Source of the DNA: an uncultured bacterium | GTDB lineage: Bacteria > Cyanobacteriota > Vampirovibrionia > Gastranaerophilales > Gastranaerophilaceae | Assembly: GCA_900554095.1 (NCBI GenBank) | Contig: USGC01000131.1 | Coordinates: 1-5,289 of the forward strand | Length of the DNA stretch: 5,289 nt | Direction: 5' to 3' | In this document: positions 1-4,923 of the stretch, one piece after another | Position numbering within the stretch: position 1 is the first letter of the stretch | Layout of the letters: every line of letters begins with the position of its first letter | Notes under the pieces: model-generated | Seen by the model: the letters and a program-made list of their open reading frames with translations, nothing else | Database searches by the model: none | What the model was told of the DNA's origin: nothing | Translations under genes and position numbers: made by a program

Positions 1-320
1 AGATTGGGATTGGCAAGCAGGGGAGCCACAAGGCAGCCGATTACGGCGAATATGAGCACCGCTATTCTGCCGACCAAAACTTGGTGCTTGTCGCTTGCGT
101 GGGGGACTATGAACTTTTTGTAGATGTCGATTGTAAATATCGTCGAGGCCGCATTGAGCATCGCCGCGAGCGAGCTTACCACAGCACCCAGCAGAGACGC
201 GAATATAAAGCCCCTAAGCCCGAATCCCTCCGGAAGCACTTTGCTTATTAACAGCCCGAAGGCGGAGTCGTACTTGTATCCGTAGAGCGTCTTTACGATG
301 GCGTCGTCGCCGGAATTTGT
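1..320 (-). CDS. Sodium:solute symporter (SSS family) fragment, cut at both ends
   Basis: About 106 codons read open on the minus strand from 320 down to the window edge. The protein contains a segment closely resembling a core transmembrane region of Na+/solute symporters: GLRGFIFASLLGAVVSSLAA, then LNAASTIFTIDIYKKF, then a VGRIAVLIFAV helix. In SGLT-type proteins this is the stretch with the paired serines near the second sodium site followed by the N-x-AST-(L/I)FT-(M/I)DIY motif. The family moves sugars, amino acids or other solutes into the cell with sodium; the substrate cannot be told from this piece. There is no start codon: upstream in this frame the sequence runs into fabH near 313-328. 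GC is about 53%, clearly above the rest of the window, so this piece probably comes from another genome or a foreign segment. Family assignment is firm; the exact left and right limits are not visible. Confidence 0.82.
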
Positions 321-640
321 TTTTGAATTCCGAGACGTTGGTGAATGTGGCAGGCTATTGCCGGGTACAAATCAGGCGGAGCTGATGATGCGGCCAGGAT
401 TAAGTCTATATTTTGAACATCTATGCCGGATTTTTCTATAGCTCTTTGGGCAGCCTCAAAACCAAGGTCAATCGCGTTTTGTTCACCGGAAACAACACGT
501 CTTTCTTTTATTCCTGTTCTTGAGTAAATCCATTCATCGGATGTTTCGTATAATTTTGTTAAATCATCGTTTGTTATAACTGTTTCGGGTAAACTGTATC
601 CAACACCTGCGATTTTTAACGGAATGAGTTTGTCTGTCAT
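293..640 (-). pseudogene. fabH: 3-oxoacyl-ACP synthase III (FabH), N-terminal third only, broken by a junction
   Basis: FabH condenses acetyl-CoA with malonyl-ACP to begin fatty acid synthesis. Residues 1-106 fit the family N-terminus: IAGVGYSLPETVITNDDL at about 10-27, TSDEW at 33-37, the RTGI motif at 41-44, and a segment ending AIACHIHQRLGI that normally leads to the catalytic cysteine. After residue ~106 the similarity stops and the frame runs into the symporter DNA, adding a few unrelated residues before a stop at 293-295. The active-site Cys, His and Asn (normally near 112, 244 and 274 of a ~320-residue enzyme) are absent, so this copy cannot be active. I chose the ATG at 640 because GAGG lies 9 bases upstream; the ATG at 655 lies inside the end of plsX and lacks that site. 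It begins 4 bases after the plsX stop, the usual plsX-fabH coupling. Breakage of such an important gene suggests assembly error more than real loss. Confidence 0.85.
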
Positions 641-644
641 TAAT

Positions 645-1703
645 TTATTCCTCATAAAACTTTGCTATTTTGTCATTAACGCCGGTTTCTACGGCTTCTT
701 TTGCAACTCTGACGGCATTTTTAATTGCGTAAGCTTTGCTTCTGCCGTGAGAAATTACTGTGATTCCTTTTACACCTAAAAGCAGCGCCCCGCCGAATTC
801 TTCATAATTTATTTTTGTATAAATTCTTTTCATAAACGGTTTAGCTAAAAGGCCGATAATTTTGCCCATCAAATCCGCTTTAAACTCTTGTTTAAGCATT
901 CTGAAAAGCATTTGAGAAGTTCCCTCGGTAACTTTCAAGGCCACATTTCCGACAAAGCCGTCGCATACAACAACATCGCATACACTAAGGAAAATTTCTT
1001 TACCTTCAATGTTACCTACAAAGTTAATTTTGTCAGAATGTTCTTCAAGAAGCTTGTAAGTTGCTTGTGCAAGTTCGTTGCCTTTGCCGGCTTCTTCACC
1101 GATATTCAAAACGCCTACACGCGGATGATCAATGCCGAGAACGTTTTTGGAGAATGTTGCGCCCATAATCCCGAATTGATAAAGCATTTCAGGAGTACAG
1201 TTACTGTTTGCACCGCCGTCGATTACAACAATAGGTCTTTTAATTGTAGGAAGCGTAACTGCAATAGCGGGTCTATCGATACCTGGAATCCTACCAAGTC
1301 CAAAAAGGCTTGAGGCCATCGCTGCGCCAGTAGAACCTGCAGCAACAACTGCATCAGAGCTGCCTTGCGCAACAGCATCAACTGCCAGAACGATTGATGA
1401 CTTTTTCTTTTTGCGGATAGCTTGTCCGGGGGCTTCGCCCATTTCAATAATTTCGTTTGCATGAGTGATTTTGATATCAAGTTTGCTGATATCAATTTTA
1501 ATTCGTTTTTGGCGTTTGTTGCCTGTGCCGCAATCTGAGTAAAAACCTTCTTGTGCGATTTTGTCTAATTCTTGTTCAATTTTGTCTTGTTTTCCGACAA
1601 GTTCAAGAGCCACGCCGTATTCTTGCGCTGCCCAAACTGCACCTGCTACGATTTCATGCGGAGCATGGTCTCCGCCCATTGCGTCTATCGCTATTCTTGT
1701 CAT
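645..1703 (-). CDS. plsX: Phosphate acyltransferase PlsX
   Basis: PlsX turns acyl-ACP into acyl-phosphate, the acyl donor that PlsY uses for the first step of phospholipid synthesis; it is a peripheral membrane enzyme. At 352 residues it is about family length. It opens with IAIDAMGGDHAP (residues 4-15), followed by NEIIEMGEAPGQAIRKKKKS (83-102), VVAAGSTGA (119-127), the IDGGAN motif (161-166), LNIGEEAGKGNE (199-210), DGFVGNVALKVTEG (248-261) and the C-terminal YEEFGGALLLG...VISHGRS block (300-322). A lysine/arginine-rich stretch at about 52-76, between the first strand region and HANEII, seems longer than usual. The ATG at 1703 is preceded by GAGAGGG at a good distance. It sits between rpmF and fabH, the common rpmF-plsX-fabH order that couples lipid synthesis to ribosome production. 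Confidence 0.97.
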   Translation of the reverse strand: MTRIAIDAMGGDHAPHEIVAGAVWAAQEYGVALELVGKQDKIEQELDKIAQEGFYSDCGTGNKRQKRIKIDISKLDIKITHANEIIEMGEAPGQAIRKKKKSSIVLAVDAVAQGSSDAVVAAGSTGAAMASSLFGLGRIPGIDRPAIAVTLPTIKRPIVVIDGGANSNCTPEMLYQFGIMGATFSKNVLGIDHPRVGVLNIGEEAGKGNELAQATYKLLEEHSDKINFVGNIEGKEIFLSVCDVVVCDGFVGNVALKVTEGTSQMLFRMLKQEFKADLMGKIIGLLAKPFMKRIYTKINYEEFGGALLLGVKGITVISHGRSKAYAIKNAVRVAKEAVETGVNDKIAKFYEE

Positions 1704-1741
1704 CTTTCCCTCTCAAAGTCTTATCTTAAAAATTTTTATAT

Positions 1742-1769
1742 TTCCCGCTGCTTTTAGTGGCAGCGGGAA
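1742..1769 (-). terminator. Strong hairpin between rpmF and plsX (attenuator, processing site or weak terminator)
   Basis: A perfect 10-bp stem (1742-1751 with 1760-1769) with an 8-base loop lies just after the rpmF stop and before the plsX SD. On the minus strand it is followed by an A/T stretch in which the T-run starts only about nine bases after the stem, so it is a poor intrinsic terminator. It may reduce read-through, so that L32 is made in excess over PlsX, or it may protect the rpmF mRNA end. The hairpin is certain as sequence; its role is inferred. Confidence 0.5.
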
Positions 1770-1778
1770 CAATAAATA

Positions 1779-2111
1779 TTATTCAGCATCTTTTTCAGTT
1801 TCAGCCGGAATTTCTTCTGATTTAGTTTCTTCTATTACTTCGGCTTTTACTTCTTCAACTTTTTCTTCTGTTTTTGCAGCTTTTTTAGTTGATTTTTTAG
1901 CTGGTTTCTTTTCTTCAACTACCGGAGTTTCAACTTTATCTTTCAAGCTTACCGGTTTGCCTTTGTAAGTTCCGCAGCTTGTACAAACTGTGTGAGTTAA
2001 TACAGTTTCGCCGCAGTTCGGGCATTTTGTTGTTTGAGGTTTAGAAGCTTTCCAATTACTTCTTCTTTTACCTTGTTTTGAATGTCCTGTTCTTTTCTTT
2101 GGTACTGCCAT
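1779..2111 (-). CDS. rpmF: Ribosomal protein bL32 with a long charged C-terminal tail
   Basis: bL32 is a small zinc-binding protein of the large ribosomal subunit. Residues 1-53 are standard: MAVPKKRTGHSKQGKRRSNW, then a four-cysteine zinc site at C30, C33, C43 and C46 (CPNC...CTSC), then GTYKGKPV. The family usually ends at about 57-60 residues, but this protein has 110. The extra ~55 residues are nearly all K, E, A, V, T and S (for example KKPAKKSTKKAAKTEEKVEE), first lysine-rich and then glutamate-rich, as expected for a disordered tail. No frameshift is needed to make it, and composition does not shift at the DNA level. The ATG at 2111 follows AAGGAAG about 6 bases upstream. The gene starts 25 bases after yceD ends, in the conserved yceD-rpmF-plsX-fabH order. 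Confidence 0.96.
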   Translation of the reverse strand: MAVPKKRTGHSKQGKRRSNWKASKPQTTKCPNCGETVLTHTVCTSCGTYKGKPVSLKDKVETPVVEEKKPAKKSTKKAAKTEEKVEEVKAEVIEETKSEEIPAETEKDAE

Positions 2112-2136
2112 TTTTGTCTTCCTTTTATTTTAACTA

Positions 2137-2631
2137 CTACTTATGTTTCGGGTCAATTTTGATGTTTTTGAAAACATCTAATCTTGGGTCTTTGTAATCT
2201 TCTTCTTTAAGAAAATTCCCCTCATTACAATTTATACCACAAACTTTCTTATTTGGTAAATTTAATATTACAGATTGATACAATAAGTCATAAATATCAA
2301 TTTCATTTTGGCCATTCAAATCTGTAACAAACTGTCCGTCTTTGAGTTCTGTTTCCAGGCTGTATTCTTCTTGCAGAGCGTGTTTTGCGTAAAGTTCGTC
2401 GATATCAAAATCCAGATTATAATCAAATTCTTTCAAACATAAATCGCATTCCAGCTTAACAATACCCTTAACATTTCCTTTAACTTCTATAAATTCACCG
2501 AGCGATTTTAGCTCCAAATCCGCTTTAATATTACCGACTGAATTTACCTCGTCGATATGCTCGTCAAAATTTATATTAATTGTTTTGTTACTTGAGTTTT
2601 CAATATCATCAATGGAAACTTTTTGAAACAT
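2137..2631 (-). CDS. yceD: YceD / DUF177 family protein
   Basis: This is a 164-residue protein of the YceD (DUF177) family, which is nearly always encoded directly before rpmF and is linked to 23S rRNA or large-subunit maturation. Visible family marks are a β-rich N-terminal half with GNVKGIVKLECDLCLKEF (52-69, cysteine pair C62/C65), an acidic middle, DIYDLLYQSVILNLPNKKVC (112-131), a second cysteine pair C131/C135, and the C-terminal DPRLDVFKNIK (148-158). The two cysteine pairs may bind a metal, as proposed for some homologues; this is inference. The start at 2631 has AAGG seven bases upstream, overlapping the stop of the preceding gene (TAAGG), which indicates translational coupling. Downstream rpmF begins after 25 bases. 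Confidence 0.92.
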   Translation of the reverse strand: MFQKVSIDDIENSSNKTININFDEHIDEVNSVGNIKADLELKSLGEFIEVKGNVKGIVKLECDLCLKEFDYNLDFDIDELYAKHALQEEYSLETELKDGQFVTDLNGQNEIDIYDLLYQSVILNLPNKKVCGINCNEGNFLKEEDYKDPRLDVFKNIKIDPKHK

Positions 2632-2640
2632 AAACTTACC

Positions 2641-2892
2641 TTATTGGATATACTGTTCTTCCTGAAGCGCAAGGCCGGAGATTTGGTTAGAAAGAAACGC
2701 AACTTTTCTTAAAGGTCCGGTTGTTTCTTTTTCAATCAAAGCAGCGGAAGCGCTTTTCATTGCCTGACAAAGTTCGTTGTACAAATCCTGAGGATTGTCT
2801 ACATAGAGCACTAAAGGTGCTGTTGAATTTTTTAAAAATACTAAAACTGACGTTCTTTTTTTAATATTTTGTGCGTTAAATTGCTGAGCCAT
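2641..2892 (-). CDS. Small conserved-looking protein of unknown function, first gene of the yceD-rpmF-plsX operon
   Basis: I do not recognise this 83-residue protein. It has no signal peptide, membrane helix or cysteine motif. The pattern suggests a small α/β fold: two strands (SVLVFLK at 15-21 and APLVLYVD at 25-32), a helix (DLYNELCQAMKSASAALIEK, 36-55), then strands RKVAFLS and ISGLALQEEQY. It is very likely real: AAGGAG lies 9 bases before the ATG at 2892, a near-consensus promoter lies 33 bases further up, and only 9 bases separate its stop from yceD. As leader gene of a ribosome/lipid operon it might be a small regulator or assembly factor, but nothing in the sequence fixes a function. 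Confidence 0.85.
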   Translation of the reverse strand: MAQQFNAQNIKKRTSVLVFLKNSTAPLVLYVDNPQDLYNELCQAMKSASAALIEKETTGPLRKVAFLSNQISGLALQEEQYIQ

Positions 2893-2924
2893 AATTTAAA
2901 CTCCTTATAACTTATAACTATTAA

Positions 2925-2953
2925 AGTATATTACAAAAACAATATTTTTGCAA
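2925..2953 (-). promoter_or_regulatory. Promoter of the 83-aa/yceD/rpmF/plsX/fabH operon
   Basis: On the minus strand a -35 TTGCAA (2948-2953) is followed by a 17-base spacer and -10 TATACT (2925-2930). It lies directly downstream of the tpiA terminator and about 30 bases before the first gene, so the start would be near 2918. The same TTGCAA -35 appears in the tpiA promoter, which supports a shared housekeeping sigma preference. Confidence 0.75.
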
Positions 2954-2990
2954 AAATTTACAAAACCCCGGACTTTTTAAGGCTCCGGGG
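2954..2990 (-). terminator. Intrinsic terminator of tpiA
   Basis: CCCCGGA (minus strand, 2984-2990) pairs with TCCGGGG (2966-2972) around an 11-base A/T-rich loop. It is followed by TTTTG and then a further T-rich stretch. It lies 26 bases beyond the tpiA stop and separates tpiA from the next operon. Confidence 0.85.
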
Positions 2991-3016
2991 GTATTTGTAA
3001 ATTTTAAAACAGATGA

Positions 3017-3817
3017 TTATTTAGAAACTGCGACTTTCATAGTGTTTTCTATGATAGCGTTGAAGTCTTCGGCTTTAAGAGAAGCGCCCCCTACTAAAGC
3101 TCCATCAATGTCAGATTTAGACATTTGTTCAGAGATAGTTGAAGGTTTAACAGAGCCGCCGTAGAGGATTCTGATAGAATCAGCGGCAGATGCTCCTGCA
3201 ACTTCTTTAACAACATTTCTAATCATAGCGATAACGCGGTTTGCTTCGTCACTGTCGCAAGTTTTGCCGGTACCGATAGCCCAAATTGGCTCGTAAGCGA
3301 TAACTGATTTTGCAACATCTTCTGATGAAATGCCTTCCAAAGCTGCTTTAATTTGGCCGGCAATCCAGGAATCAGTTTCACCGGCTTCTCTTTGTTCAAG
3401 GGTTTCGCCGCAGCAGATGATAGGGATTAAGCCGCCTGCAAGAATTGCTTTAGCTTTTTTGTTAATCATTTCATCAGTTTCAGAGAAATACTGTCTTCTT
3501 TCAGAGTGGCCGATGATTACGTAATCGCAGCCAGCGTCTTTTAACATTTCTACAGAAATTTCGCCTGTATAAGCGCCTGATTTTTCCCAGTGGCAGTTTT
3601 GGCCGGCAATTGAAATCTTGTTTCCGCCACAGCCGCAAGTACATTTAACAGTTCTTACAGCACTGATTGATGTGAACACCGGCGCAATTACAACTGTCGG
3701 TAATTCTTGAGCAGTATAGTTTTCAACAAATTCTTTAACACCTTCAAAAACTTTTTCAGCTTCTGAGCGGATAAGGTTCATTTTCCAGTTTCCTGCAATA
3801 ATTGGTTTTCTTGACAT
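3017..3817 (-). CDS. tpiA: Triose-phosphate isomerase with a small cysteine-rich insert
   Basis: The enzyme interconverts dihydroxyacetone phosphate and glyceraldehyde 3-phosphate in glycolysis; it is cytosolic and normally dimeric. All landmarks are present: GNWKMN (9-14, with Asn10 and Lys12), the catalytic His104 in IIGHSERRQYF, the catalytic Glu176 in AYEPIWAIGTGKT with loop 6, ILYGGSVKPS (217-226) and GALVGGASLK (239-248). Length 266 compares with about 250 for the family. The excess includes VKCTCGCGG near 58-65, with Cys 59, 61 and 63 and another Cys at 75 just beyond, between β3 and the usual AGQN. That CxCxC cluster is unusual and falls in a region used for dimer contact in this family. 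The ATG at 3817 has TAGGAG eight bases upstream. The gene is monocistronic, with its own promoter and terminator. Confidence 0.97.
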   Translation of the reverse strand: MSRKPIIAGNWKMNLIRSEAEKVFEGVKEFVENYTAQELPTVVIAPVFTSISAVRTVKCTCGCGGNKISIAGQNCHWEKSGAYTGEISVEMLKDAGCDYVIIGHSERRQYFSETDEMINKKAKAILAGGLIPIICCGETLEQREAGETDSWIAGQIKAALEGISSEDVAKSVIAYEPIWAIGTGKTCDSDEANRVIAMIRNVVKEVAGASAADSIRILYGGSVKPSTISEQMSKSDIDGALVGGASLKAEDFNAIIENTMKVAVSK

Positions 3818-3852
3818 AATTTCTCTCCTATTTTTGTGTACGAAACATGGAT

Positions 3853-3881
3853 ATTATATGCGGAAAAAAATTTTATTGCAA
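3853..3881 (-). promoter_or_regulatory. tpiA promoter
   Basis: -35 TTGCAA (3876-3881), 17-base spacer, perfect -10 TATAAT (3853-3858) on the minus strand. Transcription would begin near 3846 and give a leader of about 30 bases to the tpiA ATG. The whole element is repeated exactly at 4120-4150. Confidence 0.85.
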
Positions 3882-3883
3882 TT
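3853..3883. repeat. 31-bp exact direct repeat, copy 1 (tpiA promoter)
   Basis: 31 bases are identical to 4120-4150 in the same orientation, starting attatatgcgg and ending attgcaatt. Flanking bases differ on both sides. It contains the full -35/-10 of tpiA. Confidence 0.97.
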
Positions 3884-3887
3884 ACAC

Positions 3888-3915
3888 TTGAAATTAATGA
3901 AAACTATGTTATAAT
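3888..3915 (+). promoter_or_regulatory. Plus-strand promoter of the candidate antisense RNA
   Basis: -35 TTGAAA (3888-3893), 16-base spacer, perfect -10 TATAAT (3910-3915). Start expected near 3922. It is back to back with the tpiA promoter and points at the small peptide gene on the other strand. Confidence 0.75.
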
Positions 3916-3916
3916 G

Positions 3917-3970
3917 AAAAAGAAGGGAATTGGTTCAACTCCGTACAAGCTGAACCAATCTATCGCCCTT
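3917..3970 (-). terminator. Terminator of the small peptide mRNA
   Basis: Read on the minus strand, directly after the peptide stop, AAGGG (3966-3970) pairs with CCCTT (3923-3927). Inside it a 9-bp stem, ATTGGTTCA with TGAACCAAT, closes a 13-base loop. A TTTTT run (3917-3921) follows. The same DNA forms the first hairpin of the opposite RNA, so the element serves both strands. Confidence 0.7.
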
Positions 3971-4026
3971 TAGATTAATGAGGCAATTAATCTTAACAAA
4001 AGTCCTAGGGCAACTAGGACTTTTTT
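3922..4026 (+). ncRNA. Candidate ~105-nt structured antisense RNA
   Basis: Between a near-consensus promoter and an intrinsic terminator, this short stretch folds into three hairpins in a row. The first has an outer AAGGG/CCCTT stem (3923-3927 with 3966-3970) enclosing a 9-bp stem (3929-3937 with 3951-3959). The second is an 8-bp stem (3972-3979 with 3986-3993). The third is the terminator. There is no convincing plus-strand ORF. It is complementary to the last two thirds and the 3' end of the 24-codon peptide gene on the minus strand, so the simplest reading is the antitoxin RNA of a type I toxin-antitoxin pair. It does not resemble tmRNA, SRP RNA or 6S RNA. Existence as a transcript is inferred from promoter plus terminator. 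Confidence 0.6.
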
Positions 4027-4044
4027 AATTAGTTCCCTTTTCAT
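3970..4044 (-). CDS. 24-residue hydrophobic peptide, candidate type I toxin
   Basis: The ATG at 4042-4044 follows a full AGGAGG Shine-Dalgarno four bases upstream, the strongest ribosome site in the window. The peptide starts MKRELIKKVLVALG, continues LLLRLIASLI and stops at 3970-3972. It has a charged N-terminus (K2, R3, E4, K7, K8), then an almost unbroken hydrophobic run of leucine, valine, isoleucine and alanine interrupted by Arg18, as in small membrane-acting toxins (for comparison, TisB, Fst, BsrG). It has its own promoter (4120-4148), a ~70-base leader and a terminator. A convergent antisense RNA covers codons 7-24. In the leader, ACCTC (complement of 4096-4100) could pair with GAGGT of the SD and hold translation down. 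Alternatives are a leader peptide or a small membrane regulator. I do not recognise a named family. Confidence 0.68.
   Translation of the reverse strand: MKRELIKKVLVALGLLLRLIASLI
3998..4026 (+). terminator. Intrinsic terminator of the antisense RNA
   Basis: AAAAGTCCTAG (3998-4008) pairs perfectly with CTAGGACTTTT (4014-4024) around the loop GGCAA, with a six-T run at 4021-4026. The stem lies inside codons 7-16 of the peptide gene on the other strand. Confidence 0.85.
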
Positions 4045-4119
4045 CTTACCTCCTATTCCAGCCCTTTTTACTATCATATTAGGTTGTTGCCGGCAGAGGT
4101 TCGGGCTTACCCAAAACGA

Positions 4120-4148
4120 ATTATATGCGGAAAAAAATTTTATTGCAA
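4120..4148 (-). promoter_or_regulatory. Promoter of the small peptide gene, identical to the tpiA promoter
   Basis: -35 TTGCAA (4143-4148), 17-base spacer, -10 TATAAT (4120-4125) on the minus strand. Start expected near 4113, giving a leader of about 70 bases before the ATG at 4044. Confidence 0.78.
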
Positions 4149-4150
4149 TT
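4120..4150. repeat. 31-bp exact direct repeat, copy 2
   Basis: This is identical over 31 bases to 3853-3883 in the same orientation, offset by 267 bases. The two copies bracket the antisense RNA and peptide gene. Confidence 0.97.
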
Positions 4151-4177
4151 GAAGCAAAATTTTGATTTTCAAAAATT

Positions 4178-4193
4178 ATAGCCATATGGCTAT
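4178..4193. promoter_or_regulatory. 16-bp perfect palindrome, possible operator
   Basis: ATAGCCATATGGCTAT is a perfect dyad abutting the avd -35 element, and it lies 30 bases from the -35 of the divergent peptide promoter. Position and symmetry suit a dimeric repressor or activator site. No protein can be named. Confidence 0.5.
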
Positions 4194-4221
4194 TGTAAAA
4201 ATCATTTTAAAGAATTATTAT
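4193..4221 (+). promoter_or_regulatory. Promoter of avd and the template repeat
   Basis: -35 TTGTAA (4193-4198), 17-base spacer, -10 TATTAT (4216-4221). Start expected near 4228, about 25 bases before the avd ATG. The transcript could run through avd and the TR to the terminator at 4924-4970. Confidence 0.65.
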
Positions 4222-4252
4222 TTAAAGGAATTAAGAATACATCGGAGTGTTT

Positions 4253-4627
4253 ATGGCACATTATCACCATTTGCCAATATACAAAACGACTTATGAATTA
4301 CTTTTGGAATTAATGCAGACAGTGAAAGATTTTCCGCGTGATTTTAAGTACTCTATTGGAGAGAAAATACAATCACACATAATCGAAATACTGATTTTGG
4401 TATACAAAGCCAACACCGCAAAAAACAAAAAGGAATTCATAACAGAGATCATAGAGGAGGTGCAATTTTTGGATTTATTTTTGCGAATATCGTTTGATAT
4501 AAAAATAATTCCACAGACTAAATACTGTATTTTTATTGAAAAGACAAACAGTATTGCAAAACAAGCGCAAGGATGGCTGAAAGCTTTTCCTGCAAAAGAG
4601 CCAGAGCCTGATTATGCCAAGGCATAA
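4253..4627 (+). CDS. avd: Avd, accessory variability determinant of a diversity-generating retroelement
   Basis: Avd is a small basic protein that forms a pentameric barrel of four-helix bundles. It binds the DGR reverse transcriptase and the template RNA and is required for mutagenic cDNA synthesis. This 124-residue protein matches the family in length (Bordetella phage Avd is about 128) and in landmarks: HLPIYK (6-11), FPRDFKYSIGEKI (27-39), YKAN near 51-54, LRISFDIKIIPQTKY (77-91) and the terminal KQAQGWLK (103-110). All-helical character is evident. The ATG at 4253 has GGAG five bases upstream. A GTG two codons earlier overlaps that SD and was not used. Codon use is like its neighbours. 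A non-coding template repeat follows 150 bases later and a matching variable repeat lies at the right edge, so the context confirms the family call. No RT follows within the window. Confidence 0.93.
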   Translation: MAHYHHLPIYKTTYELLLELMQTVKDFPRDFKYSIGEKIQSHIIEILILVYKANTAKNKKEFITEIIEEVQFLDLFLRISFDIKIIPQTKYCIFIEKTNSIAKQAQGWLKAFPAKEPEPDYAKA

Positions 4628-4774
4628 CAGGGAGTGCTCCGATTTATCTCGTCGGCAGCGGTTAAACAGTTTGCCCCAAAAAAGGCTTGATGCCTGCGGC
4701 ATAGGATTTAACCAAAGATTTTACGAGAGTAAAATGACGGCTTTTTTAAAAGATTTGAAAATGCTGTTAAATAA

Positions 4775-4909
4775 GACTGCCGTTCATCCTCAGGCAACTA
4801 TTGGTCGTCTTCTGAGGCGTCCGAGGAGCTGGGTTGGAAACAGAATTTCAACAATGGCAACCGCAACAGGAACGCTAAGTCGAATAGCAACAATGTGCGC
4901 TGTGTGAGG
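4775..4909 (+). repeat. DGR template repeat (TR)
   Basis: Region 4833-4909 aligns gap-free with the reverse strand of 5289-5213. Ten mismatches occur, all at TR adenines: 4838, 4839, 4844, 4850, 4851, 4859, 4865, 4866, 4871 and 4889. Ungapped identity ends exactly at 4909. The left limit is inferred: read in the target frame, a lectin-like string (RSSSGNYWSSSE from 4781, then ELGWKQNF) is bounded by an in-frame TAA at 4772-4774 and a TGA at 4910-4912. The true TR probably starts within a few bases of 4775-4784. The variable codons are AAC, AAT and AAA, as in NGNRNRNAKSNSNN, the arrangement that lets adenine mutagenesis sample many residues without making stop codons at AAC/AAT. The 20 invariant bases at the end (4890-4909) likely include the initiation-of-mutagenic-homing segment. 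Confidence 0.93.
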
Positions 4910-4923
4910 TGATAAATCAAAAC

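Noticed and set aside
641..655. Earlier ATG for fabH at 655
   Set aside because: It lies inside the last codons of plsX and has no SD at the right spacing; GAGG fits the ATG at 640, which also matches the usual FabH N-terminus.
888..1968. Plus-strand ORFs opposite plsX and rpmF, and a second minus-strand frame at 1223-1495
   Set aside because: They are shadows of well-supported plsX and rpmF frames, with no family motifs or ribosome sites.
3330..3524. 64-codon plus-strand ORF opposite tpiA
   Set aside because: It lies antisense to conserved TIM active-site coding sequence and has no motif or SD.
4045..4185. N-terminal extension of the minus-strand peptide frame to an ATG at 4185
   Set aside because: It would start upstream of the -35/-10 promoter at 4120-4148 and has no SD, whereas the ATG at 4044 has a full AGGAGG.
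4247..4252. GTG start for avd at 4247
   Set aside because: It overlaps the GGAG that serves the ATG at 4253 and has no SD of its own; Avd proteins typically begin close to the HLPIYK motif.
4614..4907. 97-codon plus-strand ORF overlapping the end of avd and the TR
   Set aside because: It reads the TR in a different frame from the target gene, overlaps the avd stop, and has no SD. TRs commonly contain such chance frames.
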